From Paraconiothyrium sp. Pb-2020 (Eukaryota; Ascomycota; Dothideomycetes; Pleosporales; Didymosphaeriaceae), in the NCBI GenBank assembly GCA_022419385.1, contig JAJUBI010000003.1:3906001-3970000 (forward strand): a stretch of DNA of 64,000 nt. The letters run 5' to 3'. Position numbers and translations under genes: made by a program. Below the pieces are notes generated by a model, which ran no database searches, was not told the DNA's origin, and was given only the letters and a program-made list of their open reading frames with translations. This document shows positions 33,119-43,568 of this stretch, in pieces. Within the stretch, counting starts at the first letter, position 1; each line of letters opens with the position of its first letter.

Positions 33119-35186
33119 TTACGCCCTCCCTTCCAGCCATCCTGCGGCTCTTTCCAGCCCCTCGTTGAAGTGCTGCAATGAAGCCAGTAGTCCCCCGCCT
33201 ACGGAACCCACTTGGCGTCCAACCTTCTCGATCAACATGCTTAGAGGTCTTTCTGGACCTTCATCTTCGCGCCCTTCTCTTCTTGCGCGCTCGCGTCCCT
33301 TCTGAATGGCTGCTTGAATTTCAAACATGTTGGCACTGAGCTGACTTTTCGCTTCTGCCGTCGCCTTCTCAGCGTCGTAGACAGCTCGCTCATCGTCCAT
33401 CTCCAGCGCGATTTCGTGACGGTTATTCTGAATTCGTAGAATTTCCTTTCGCAGTTCCAAGTTGTCTTTCCTAAGTAGCTTCCTCTTCTTGAAGCCAGCG
33501 CTAAGGGTGTCGTTGGCATCTTGGAGATCCATCAGCTTCTCGACGAGACTTTCCTTGAAGGCGAGTGCAAGATTGATGTGCCCTCGCAACTTCTTTCGGC
33601 GCGACGAGTCATCGGTCGTCTGCATCTTGGTAGCCATGCGCTGGACCTGATGATCAATATTCTCCTCCAGTATTGTGCGCGTTGTGTCTGCTACAGTGAT
33701 ACCTCTCACAGTGGAACCCTTGATGCGCATAACAGAGATGGCTTGCTTCGGTCCAGAAAATTTCGGTCGCTTGCGCGCTGGTTTGCTGTCCACCCGTTTG
33801 ACAGGTCCCCCCTGAGGAGCTGACAACACACTGATGGCGGGCTCGTCTTCTTGTATGGGCTCTTCTGCTTCTGACTCCTCTTCCGCTGAAGACATTTCAA
33901 TTGGTTCCTCCTGACGACGCATAGGCTGACCATTCTGCTTTCGTCTCGCGGTTGGTTTACGTGTGCGGTGGACTTCGGGCGACAGTTCGTCAACAGAGTC
34001 TTCAGCGTCGGCGGCCTCCTGGACGTCGAGGCTCGTCTTTCTGCGTCGGGGTTTCGTAGCCGCCGGAGTGGACTGGACCTCAGTTTCTTCAGCTACGACG
34101 CGCTTAGGTCTACCACGTTTTGCAGGTGCTACAGCAGCTAGCTTGTCAGGCTCTTGCCTGAGAGATGGTCGCAGCTGCTCTTTGGGCGCTATTGAACTTG
34201 GGGTCGTTCCGGTACGTGCGGATTGTGCGGGCGACGAAAGCTCATCGACTTCATCCTCCTCTTGCGTAACGGACGCTACAGTTAGCTGCTTGCCCACTAC
34301 CCTCGGAGTAACGCTAGCAGGCGCAGGTGTCAACTCGTCCTCGTCCTCTTCCTCCTCTTCAAGCGCAATAGCGGGTGTCGCACGGTTGAGCTGAGCTGAT
34401 GAATGATCAAGGCGCCCATTCGGAATTATGCTGGGTGTCTCTGGTGGTGCCTCAGTCGAGTTGGACCTTTGGGTAGACATTCGAGATCGCACAGAACCTG
34501 CTGCGCTTACTCTGAGACTGGGGGTTCTCTCCTGAGCAACACTAGCTAGCGTGGGTGTCTCCGTAGGATTGATGGCATCAGCTGCGTGTTTGCGCCCACT
34601 GCCTGGGCCCTCCAGAACCATGCTCAACTCGTCCGGCTCGTCGTCTGCCTCTTCGTGTATTGGTGCCACTGTGCCCACTACCCTTCTAGCCCGCTCTATT
34701 GAGTGTGTCTCATTGTATTGACCGGGACTGAGCTCATCGGGCTCCTCATCATCCTCGAGTGCTTGCGCATCTTGTGAGCCCCGCTTCCTCTTGCCCAGCT
34801 GCGGGGTCACCAATGTTTTCGGTGTTACGTGTCGCCTGACACTGCTGCTTCTATGTACCGATGCGCTGCGGTGTCGTTTCGCGGAACTGTTCAAGGTGCG
34901 GGGCGTCTGTCGGCTTGGGGTCGGCGTCCGTTTGGTGCGCTGCGGCGGTACCGATGAATGCTTTGCAACTGATGGTCCGAAACTGAAATTAAAGTTGAAA
35001 TCGGTAATCGCCGAGGTTGTGCTATGAGAGTCAGCTTCGAGGGCGGTTGTAGTTGTTGTGCCGGATGCTCACCCAGCGCCGCGCTTGCGCTGCTGCCGTC
35101 GCGCCTCGCGTTCTGCGCGGTCTGTACTGCGTTAATTAAATACACGTACTAAAGATTTCTAACCATTGCATACTGATGGGCGCCAT
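33119..35186 (-). CDS. AME1: Inner kinetochore subunit AME1 (CENP-U-like)
   Basis: Predicted 654 aa in three exons: 35186-35174 (13 nt), 35121-35073 (49 nt) and 35021-33119. The spliced N-terminus begins MAPINRAEREARRQQRKRGA and continues to DFNFNFSFG. A short basic RxRG-type N-terminus fits the yeast Ame1 segment that binds the Mis12/Mtw1 complex. The middle is long, disordered and rich in DELSP and acidic runs with AT-hook-like KRGRPKR. The C-terminal region (about 440-600; RGHINLALAFKESLVEKLMD and following) is a long coiled coil expected to pair with OKP1/CENP-Q. The AME1 call rests on N-terminal motif plus coiled-coil layout, not on a search. Divergent from a CX9C gene 218 bp away. Confidence 0.68.
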
Positions 35187-35404
35187 GACGGGCGGCAATG
35201 AAGTTGAGATAAGTAAACAATGGGCTACGTCGCGTGTCGTAGGTGGTGTTGACTGGGTGGATCATTAACGCGCAACGGGCCCACCCAAGCCAGAAAGCTT
35301 GGGCGAGCGCAGATCATCTCCACTGTCCGAGCGCCAACCGCCAAACATCTGAAGCCTCTCCAACGGCCAATTGATCCCAGTCCAATCTGCGCATTCGCAT
35401 CACG
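35187..35404. promoter_or_regulatory. Compact bidirectional promoter AME1 / CX9C gene
   Basis: 218 bp between two divergent start codons, too short to hold another gene. It must carry both promoters. No TATA was seen on either side. Confidence 0.5.
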
Positions 35405-36397
35405 ATGGGTTGGCTTTGGGGTAGCAGCGACAATTCCGATGACAAGAGCAATCTCGATCCTTCCTTGCAAGACTTCTTGAAGAAAGAAGCTCCGACCGGT
35501 CCAAAGCCGTCCCTTCCATCAAAACCCGCCGAGAAGCCCAAAGAAGCAGCGCCGCCGGCACCGCAACAGACCGACGTCCCCGACAAGCCCGTCGTTCCAC
35601 CACAGTCGCAGTTCCAAGACGGCCGTTATGCGCATCTATGGAAAGACTACGTGCCCCAGAACCAGCTGGTAGATCGATCCAAGTCGGAACAAGACAAGCT
35701 AAGGGACATTGTGGACGCTTTCAACGACCGCAAAGGCGAGATTGGACGTATAGCTCTGGAGAACTGTGCGCTGGAGTACATGGAGCAGTTCGAATGCTTC
35801 AGGGCGCCTAAGACGTACTGGCAGATTTCAACGCTGTGCAATGCCGAGTCGAAAAAGTTTAACCGCTGCTATGACATGCAGTCCAAGTTTCTGAAGGCAC
35901 TGGGCTACCTCACCATGGACGTTCGAAGTGCCGAAGACAGCGAGCGGATACAAATGCATGCAGACAAGCTGTACCAGCAGATGATTGAACAGGAAAGAGC
36001 GATCGAGAAGGCAAAGGAGGAGGGGAGAGAACCACCCAAGTTCGAGAGTGTGCTATCGAAGCAAAACATCGCACGTGCCATGTCAGGCCAATCGTTAACT
36101 GCGGCATCAATCGCGGATAAGCCTCAGGTAGAGGACGACACGGAAGAACTATGGAAGCTTATCAAGCCCGATTCTCGCGCCAAGTACGAGAAGCTGCTCG
36201 CGGAAATGCCACCAACAGAGCGGGATATCGAGAAGAGGGCCTTGATAGGCGAGATACAAGCGAACATCGGACAGGCGAAACAGGTGCAGGACACATTTAT
36301 TGAGGAGCGGATAAATCGAATGAAGAGGAGGGAGGCTGGCCAGTCCACGATAGGCGATACCATCAAAAGGCTGTGGGGTTGGGACCGCAACGCGTAG
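35405..36397 (+). CDS. Twin CX9C (CHCH-type) mitochondrial protein
   Basis: Intronless 330-aa protein with two CX9C motifs: C121-C131 (CALEYMEQFEC) and C145-C155 (CNAESKKFNRC). This is the oxidatively folded helix-hairpin of Mia40-imported intermembrane-space proteins such as Cmc1 relatives. The N-terminus is Pro/Lys-rich with MGWLWG. The C-terminal 170 aa are helical and charged, ending in KRLWGWDRNA; the WGW pieces at both ends are notable. It is much longer than classical small twin-CX9C proteins. A role in respiratory-chain assembly is inference. Confidence 0.78.
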   Translation: MGWLWGSSDNSDDKSNLDPSLQDFLKKEAPTGPKPSLPSKPAEKPKEAAPPAPQQTDVPDKPVVPPQSQFQDGRYAHLWKDYVPQNQLVDRSKSEQDKLRDIVDAFNDRKGEIGRIALENCALEYMEQFECFRAPKTYWQISTLCNAESKKFNRCYDMQSKFLKALGYLTMDVRSAEDSERIQMHADKLYQQMIEQERAIEKAKEEGREPPKFESVLSKQNIARAMSGQSLTAASIADKPQVEDDTEELWKLIKPDSRAKYEKLLAEMPPTERDIEKRALIGEIQANIGQAKQVQDTFIEERINRMKRREAGQSTIGDTIKRLWGWDRNA

Positions 36398-37614
36398 GTC
36401 TGCTATTGTGTCAACATGTACTAACTTGTATCAATATCATGAGTTTACGCCCTCGAGATTTCTAGCTCTCCATCCGGTAGCAATGTCTTCTTAACCTAGG
36501 TGATATATGTTGGAGTAGCGGAGCTCCTTCCCTACTGTGATTGTGGGGACTGAGGACTGAACCTGCATCAGCCGCTGTCGCATGGCGACAACAGATTCGC
36601 TTCTGACTTCATTCAGAGTCGGTATTGACATCTGATTATTCTTCTCGTATTGCTCATTACGCGCTAGTGTTTCCCAATATTCTCAAGGAAACCAAAGGAG
36701 CCAACAGGAGCTTATACCTACAGGATTGCATGCCACGTCTGCCCGGAAGCCGCAGTCGAGCCACATTCCCGTTCACCAGCCCTGCTTTTCCAACAGCATG
36801 CATAAGCCGTCCAGTACATGACGCTTCGCAGGATCGAACGTACCCGACTAGCTACGGTAATGGGGCATACTTTTCTCCTCAACACATAAACCAAGATTAT
36901 CTCAGCCCATCAAATTCGAAGCGACTATTCCAAAATGCACAATATCCAACTCGATCCCAACGCTGGGTGTACGAAGCGCGAACGCAATACAACACCGCCA
37001 ATGTAGAATTTCGAATGCATCGCCTTATGTTCGCTAATGTAGTAGACTATTGTGAATCAAAACTGCAAGGGATGCAACAACCCAAAATGGGTAATGGAAA
37101 TTTGTATAAAAAAAAATTGTTGATGGCACCATGTTCGGCGAGGCGCAGAGCACCAATTGCAAACTAGAGCAGGTGTTCCATATTCGTTAAGCAGGTTCTC
37201 TCTTCGACGTCTCCATCTCGAGGTTAGCCAACGCCGCATGTGGAAAGCTCTGAAGATAACAAAGCTCTCAGCGACCACATCCTGATTTAGGACAAAGAAG
37301 GAAACCCTTAGTATAGCACCGTTGTTCTTTTGCGCATGACAATGGCATTGTTCGACCCATTCATTACCTTGTCCTTTGCCTCCTGCAGTAGGTAACGACG
37401 TCCTACTTTAAAATTCCATCCGCCCCCCGTAGCCGGTCCTTAAACCCTCATTTCAAGTTACCGTTGTATATTTTGCCGGACTCAACTCAGCATATCAGGT
37501 GGACGAGAATCTTCAAAACCATTCATCTTGTCTCATCTCCGTTTTTTCGCCTCCAGTAGTTTCCATTGCCCTAGTTCTTGATCTACGCACTTACCATAGA
37601 GGTCTGCCTTGACA
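36398..37614. other. Intergenic
   Basis: 1.2 kb. An open frame at 36625-37167 has no ATG start, low-complexity-free but unfamiliar sequence, and an internal A8 run; it is not supported as a gene. The last 150 bp are pyrimidine-rich, as expected before a fungal start codon (37615). Confidence 0.45.
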
Positions 37615-39536
37615 ATGGCGGAACATCTGAACCTCGCGGCTGCGTGTATCAGCGTCATTGCCTTTCCGCATGTGGAAAACCCGATCCTACCTCTAATCAC
37701 TGTTGCCGCTGGCGCTCTTCCGGGATGGTGGTTCAACCCTGCTAGAGCTGCTCGCGTGATGACGAACATCTCAATGAGCTGGCCCTCGTCCTTAGCAAAA
37801 GAGACAAACTCATCGGTACCGGTCTATCAGAATATCACTATCAATCTGACAGCTCCTGAGACCGGCACAACCGTTCTACCGGTTATGTTATCGTCTTCGT
37901 CGTCTGCACCGTCGCCTGAAGTTCTGTCTAACGACGCCACGAATCCGTTAATACCACTCCATCGGCCAGATACTATCGGTTTTCTCCCTCTTCCTGAGAA
38001 CAACACAGCAGATCTGGCGGTTAACCTTTCCTCTTCGAATCCTTTGTTCCCTTTCGATCGGGACAGCAACGTTTTCACTACCTTAGCCAAATCATTCCCA
38101 ATCGCCAGCCTTTTGAGTAATTTCTTCTCTTCAACTGCTAAGAGCAACGCAAATACAGATACGCATACCATTAGAGAGAAGTCTACGATAGATGAGAACA
38201 ACTACGCTGCCAAGAACGATGCACCTATCCGCAACGATGCAACTTTTGAAGACGATATAACTACCAAAGGTGGTAGTTTCATCAAGCATGGTGCACCGGT
38301 TCATGGCGACACTATCTTCGAAGGCGACACATTTTGCAAGAACAGTACGGTTTTCAGGAACGATGCGGCATTGAACGACCTGGTTTTTAAGAACCACCCG
38401 GTGTTCAAGAAATACTTGGATTCTAAGAACAGGTCGCTGTTCCAAGACGATTTGCTTTGCAAGAACGATTCGCTTTGCCACGAAAACTCAAGTGAATGGA
38501 TGGCTAACCATTCGTCTTTGCTGGCGCCGCCTCCCATTGTTCGCTACAGCAACAGTTCCCGCATTCTTGAGGATTCTCCACTAACGGCCAAAGACTCTGA
38601 AAGCTTTCTTTCATCATCATCAGACAAATTTGTCAGCAGGGTCACCAAGGTGGGTGATGATAATATAAATAAAAACACAACTGTCCTCAATAATACGACC
38701 ATCGACAATAGCACAGCTCTCGAAGACACGTCCGTTGCTTGGCCGGCTACCCTCCCATCTCTGTATGATTATTTTCCGTTTTTGACCTCCAGTAGCATTT
38801 TCGGCATACCCAGGAAGTTGTCTCCGACGGTTGCCAATATCCCACCATCATCTTCCGATCACTCTGCCAGCAACAAATCTGATTCGGCACTCCATAGCAC
38901 ATTTGGCACGTTTGGCACGTCTAGCACAGCCAACGCATCTAGCATAACCAACGCGTCTAGCGGCTTTAGCAGCTCTAGTACGCCTAGTACTTCAATCACA
39001 TCTAGCAGCTCTGGCATATTCAAAGACTTCAGCACAGCCCAAGCGCAGAGCTCTGCTATCGCGAGACCATCAAGTGTTCCACTCGATCTACTCAACGACA
39101 ATGTCTCTGTTTCGTCTTACGCCTCGGATCAAACTGACTACTTGCCTCTGCTCGTCTTTTCTGCAGCCCTCAACCTGGTACTCGGCTTGTATATTCACGA
39201 ATGTCGGCGTTTACTCAGAAATGCTGAAACTACCCCAGCCTTATTGTAAGGCACAAAAACAGGACGTCGAAAGTTAGAGGCCTGAGGCGTTACCACTACC
39301 ATTGAGACAGTGCACCTAGAGCCTCGGCTTCTCCTTACCAGAAGTCTGAACTCACTGAGTTGGCAGCTGAGCCTAGGACCGTTTCACTTCAACAAGTATC
39401 CGCCGCGACAACTAATGAGACCATGCCCTGGACACCAAGCCTGATTTTTCTTCAACAGACGACCTCGACAACAAGTGAGACCACGCTCCGGGATCCTGAT
39501 TTTGTTACCCTTCAGCACTTACAAGCTAAGGCTTAG
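37615..39536 (+). CDS. Ser/Thr/Asn-rich membrane protein with hexapeptide repeats, unknown function
   Basis: Not recognised. Exon 1 is 37615-39245. A GTAAGG donor and a CACCTAG acceptor (39319) allow a second exon 39320-39536 in matching phase, giving 615 aa; without splicing the protein ends at 39249 (544 aa). Hydrophobic N-terminal residues (about 8-45) may form a signal anchor. A clear transmembrane segment YLPLLVFSAALNLVLGLYI lies near residue 520, followed by a basic ECRRLLRN, so the long Ser/Thr/Asn-rich part would face outside or the lumen, with many N-glycosylation sequons. Residues about 197-298 form a run of hexads such as TIFEGD, TFCKNS, TVFRND and LVFKNH. Possibly a cell-surface stalk protein (inference). 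Confidence 0.6.
38196..38490 (+). repeat. Diverged 18-bp tandem repeat coding for hexapeptides
   Basis: About 16 degenerate 18-bp units close to AAGAACGATNCGNTNTTC, each encoding a hexad of the form [K/R/E]-[N/D/G]-[D/N/H/S]-x-x-[F/V/I/L/C]. The array keeps register except for one unit missing a codon near 38375. Units have diverged strongly, so the array is old, unlike the near-identical minisatellite at 30.4 kb. Confidence 0.7.
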
Positions 39537-40536
39537 GCCGATACCAAGCTCTTAGATCATAAGCCTGTTCCTCTCGAATCTTCAAAGATTACTGAAGAAG
39601 ACCAAGCCTATTTTCCATCCTTCACTGACACATTGGCTCAATCTGACATAGCGAAACCTGACCATCTCGTATTATCGGATACCATAATCGAATCCTCAGC
39701 TCTTACAGCCGTGCGCGGAAACAACGTTGAGTAGCAATGCTCCAAAGGCGGTTCTTCCAGGAGAAATAGACGCTATTAGCCCGATAAAGTTCCTCAAGCC
39801 GAGGCAGAAGGACAAGACAGGACTCGAGCGCGCCAGCTCGGCCAATAATCGAGGCACCACCGGTATCAGAGAATCAGACGAACATAACTGCACTTGAGAC
39901 TAGGCTTCTCCGTCCGCACAATGAAAAGAGCGCCTCCAAAAGCGATTGAATGCCCCAGTGTGGTGAAGGAATTCCCAACAGGACGGTGTCTATGTGGAAG
40001 AGCCAAAGGAAAGTCAGAAGAGGAGAGGGAGGGAAAGGTGGAAGGAAAAAAGGAAGGAAGAGCAAACGGAACAGCCAAATGAAGCCGCCACCGAAATAAT
40101 CGGTCTCCAGTCACGTTCCCTCCCCAACTTGACTGTAATATAATGTCATACATTTTACGGTGTAACAATATCGTGCATTTCCTCAACAAAAGCAATGGAA
40201 TTATTCCAATAACCGCCTCTTTCCCTAAAATAAACGAGGGTGAGCAATGCAATGCACAGAATTATGCCTGTGAATCTCAGTCTACAAAGAAATCTAGGCT
40301 ATGCTTCAAGAGAACATTTCCGCGTCGCTGTATAGGCTACACCTTGGCATCCCCCGCTCTACCTTCTTAGCTCCCAGCTCTTTGACATGCCTAGATCGTT
40401 GGTACCGATTGTAGCTTGGAATCTTGATACATGAGACAGAAACGAAGACGAAGACGTGGCTGTGAGGATGCGAGATAAGGGTGCCGAGTTCAGAGAGTCA
40501 GCAGTCACGATGCCGCAGGCAGGTTTGCTACGACCA
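39537..40536. other. Intergenic with coding-like 5' part
   Basis: 1.0 kb. The reading frame of the preceding gene's second exon continues after its TAG (39534-39536) for some 60 sense codons (DHKPVPLESSKITEEDQAYF) to another stop near 39733, suggesting a shortened C-terminus. The rest, including an A/G-rich tract at about 40005-40080, shows nothing. Confidence 0.45.
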
Positions 40537-43345
40537 CTATCGAATAATGACCTCAACAGCAACCTCGTTGCTCCATCCAGCATGTTGATCCGTTTCTTTC
40601 CAGGCCCTAATAGTATCAATCTCGAGGATGTTCTCACACTGATCGTTGATCTTAACGCATTCAGAAGAAATGGGTCGACCAAAGATTACGGCCATGAAGT
40701 CGTCTTTGATAGAGCGTTTCTTGAGGTCGGAGATATAGATGCCTATAATGCGTCAGCGCTATCAACCCGGGTTGTTCATCAAGAAAAAGCGACCTACCAT
40801 ATATACCCAACACTTTCAGCGAAGTCCAAACCCTAAGCTTGCCAGAGTCGCGCTCAACGTAGGCATCGCTGTTAATGATACCAGCAGCACCTGTCATCTT
40901 ACCCAACAGTCCTAGGTGTGCGACCGAGATCTCTGCAGGCCCCGCTGCACCATGCCGTCCACGCTCGAGCTTGAACGATTGCAATGGAAAAGCGGACAAA
41001 ATCTCCCAACCAACAACTGGTACTTCGAGGTGTACGAAAGCTTCGCCACTATCGGCGCTCGTCGGTTTCGACACGTTACCACTCGTATGACTTCTTATGA
41101 TATATGTTCCCGTTTCTGCGCCAGGAAACTGGTCCAAGCCCATCAGTTCAGTGAGAGGGTGCTGTGTACAATTGAACACGCCTAGAATACTGACACCGGA
41201 ATGCGCCATTCCCACGAATGTACTGACTCTAAGAAGGACCGTATCATCGTAGGAATTGTACGCAGACGTGCTTTTCCCGACGGTGTGAGGTCGCAAGATG
41301 ACCGTGTCTCCTCGGGGGGTGTTGCCAACCATCTGGTCGATCAGATCGATATCGTGTTTTCCAGGCACGTCGGTGATGTAGATTGGCCCTCCAGAGACAC
41401 AGCGCGCTGCAGCATGGAAAGAGGCCCATTCGTGTGATGTTTGAAACATGTCCCAATCCGGAAGAATGTTCAGATACTGGTTGAATATGGCGTTATGTGC
41501 ATTGCAGAAGATGTGCCACGGGTGTGAAGCTGGCACTTCGGGGAAGAAATCATCCGAGTTGCGGAGTAGTATGCGCGGCTTATTTGACGGGAGCTGGGAG
41601 TGGAAGATGATTTGCGGTGTCTGTGACATACATGAGATGGCTTTTCCAGAGAAGAAACGCAGCTGATTGATACTCCAGGCATCTTGATAGGCTTTGATTA
41701 GCTGCCGGCGATCGGTAGCATCATCAAGTTCGTCTACGAAGAATTGGGCGTCTGTTTTGACCGAGTCTACGCCGGCAGAGCTCAGGAATTGGTAGAAGTC
41801 GTGATAGAAACGTCCGACGTCTTCTTCGGCTATAGCGGTCATGGTACCTCCAGAAACCCCATCCTTTTTACGAACGGTAACGGTCCTATATTCATCGGCG
41901 ATCTTGCCCTTGGCAGCAATACCTCCCCAGTAGCCGAACTACTCAATAATCAGTGTAGAACTTCCGAGATCGATTCAGTGGCTTACAATTGCATGCCAGA
42001 CGGCGATGTGCTTGATATTCGGATGTTTCTCCCGAACGTCAGATATGGTAGCCTTCAGACCCCTTGGGAAGCCTATCTTAGTCGCTTCGAACTCAGTCAT
42101 AGCATTCTCGAACTGGTCGCCTCCTTCGTGGTTAAGCGATTGCCAATTATCGTCGATAATCAGGTTGGAGATGTTGACATTATTCTTCTGGAGTGATTCC
42201 AGCGCCTTGAATAGTTTATCTTCGGTGAGTTTCTGCCCAATGCTATTCCATGTGCAGTAAGAGAGCCCGTCATACCAATTTTGCAGCCATTGAGGTTTAT
42301 AATCTTTCATCAAAGCCTCTTCTTCTTTAGCGGTCTCCCCAGAGACGGCTTGATACTTCATAACGAGCTTTCGAGCATGATACATGGGAGCGGATAAAGC
42401 AGTCTCTAAAGAGTGGCCCACTGCGACAATAAGTGTGGTAGACCCAACCTGCTCACTATCGTTGCGTGAGTCTATCGTGATATTGCCATTTCCGTCGTGG
42501 CCCAGAGTCGTCAGCACATCATCGATGCCACTGACCGCAAAAACAACGAGATGTGACCCGTCTTCGCGTTGGAAAGCTGCTATGATGGCTTCCTTGTCCG
42601 GATTGAACTTTGCTTTGCCTTGACGTGGTGCTAGCCAAGGAGACCACAAGCGCACCAGAGCGAACCATCTCGAGAAATTGGTTGGTTTACCAAGCTTGTT
42701 ATTGGAGAATCCAGACGCTTTCCCAGAAGCTGCATCGACCGGACTATTGATGCTCCATAACAATGTTCCGGGTGTGTCGCTTCTTTCTTCTTGGATCTTC
42801 AAATTCTCCGGCAATCCGTCGATGAGCTTTGTTAGATCATTGTCCAATGTTCTTGCTGTTTGGTAGATGATGTGACCATCCGATGTTGAGAATTGTTCGT
42901 TTGCCCATTTCCACGGTTCGTCTTCAGCAGCACGAAACGTTATCGTGAAAGACACGGACCCTCCATGATCAGGTAGCCCTGTCAGATCGAGCGTAAACCA
43001 TTTGCGATGAAGACCCGGTTTTGGATCATTCTTTGTCCATAACTTGAACACATTAGCTCAAGGCTTGCGTAGAGCTAGCCAGTCATACTATATTTGTAGG
43101 TTGTTCAGTCGGCTCCAGATTCATGCTTGTCCACTTTTGTTGGTTTTCAAAGTTCGAATGCAGTGCTACATTCCAAGGCTTTTCAGTCGAACTCTCAATC
43201 AAAACGATGAATTTGACCTATGCACACCAGTCATCTGGAGGAAATATTGAAGAAATCTCGGGCGTGGTACACTTACATTCTGTTTCTGAGCAGGCACCAC
43301 GGTCGTTTGCCCTAGAGGAGGGTTGCATGTAAGGGTAGCATACAT
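40537..43345 (-). CDS. GH36 / SIP1-type alpha-galactosidase (raffinose-synthase-like)
   Basis: Predicted 866 aa in five exons: 43345-43277, 43217-43089, 43042-41987, 41938-40798 and 40742-40537, all phases consistent. The spliced protein starts MYATLTCNPPLGQTTVVPA, typical of the SIP1 family. Exon 3 ends at IKHIAVWHAI and joins FGYWGGIAAKGK in exon 4. The probable nucleophile Asp (about 481) lies in DSVKTDAQFF, with the acid/base region in LPDWDMFQTSHEWASFHA. Exon 5 supplies GIYISDLKKRS and HAGWSNEVAVEVI, the normal C-terminus. The intron-2 acceptor is the less usual AAG. It acts on alpha-galactosides such as raffinose or galactinol. No signal peptide, so probably intracellular. Confidence 0.85.
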
Positions 43346-43568
43346 GATGAAGTTTAGGTTCTATGGATATACTGATCGCAATTGGGACTAAGAAGTATCT
43401 CGGTCCGTCCAGCGGAGAAGAGAGGCAGGATTCAGGTCTGAAGGATAACAGATGGTAGAAGTGGAGCTGCGTTGGTGACGTGTGCGGAGAGGGTTGGGGC
43501 AGCTCCTCCGCTCGCCGTCCAATCAGCATCCGACAAGCCCGACCCGCGAACTTCTGAGATTCGCGACG

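Noticed and set aside
36625..37167. 180-codon open frame on the plus strand
   Set aside because: No ATG at the start of the frame, no family resemblance, and it runs through an A8 tract in an intergenic stretch.
38131..38481. Minus-strand 116-codon frame opposite the hexapeptide repeat
   Set aside because: It is the reverse shadow of the 18-bp repeat, which naturally keeps a second frame open.
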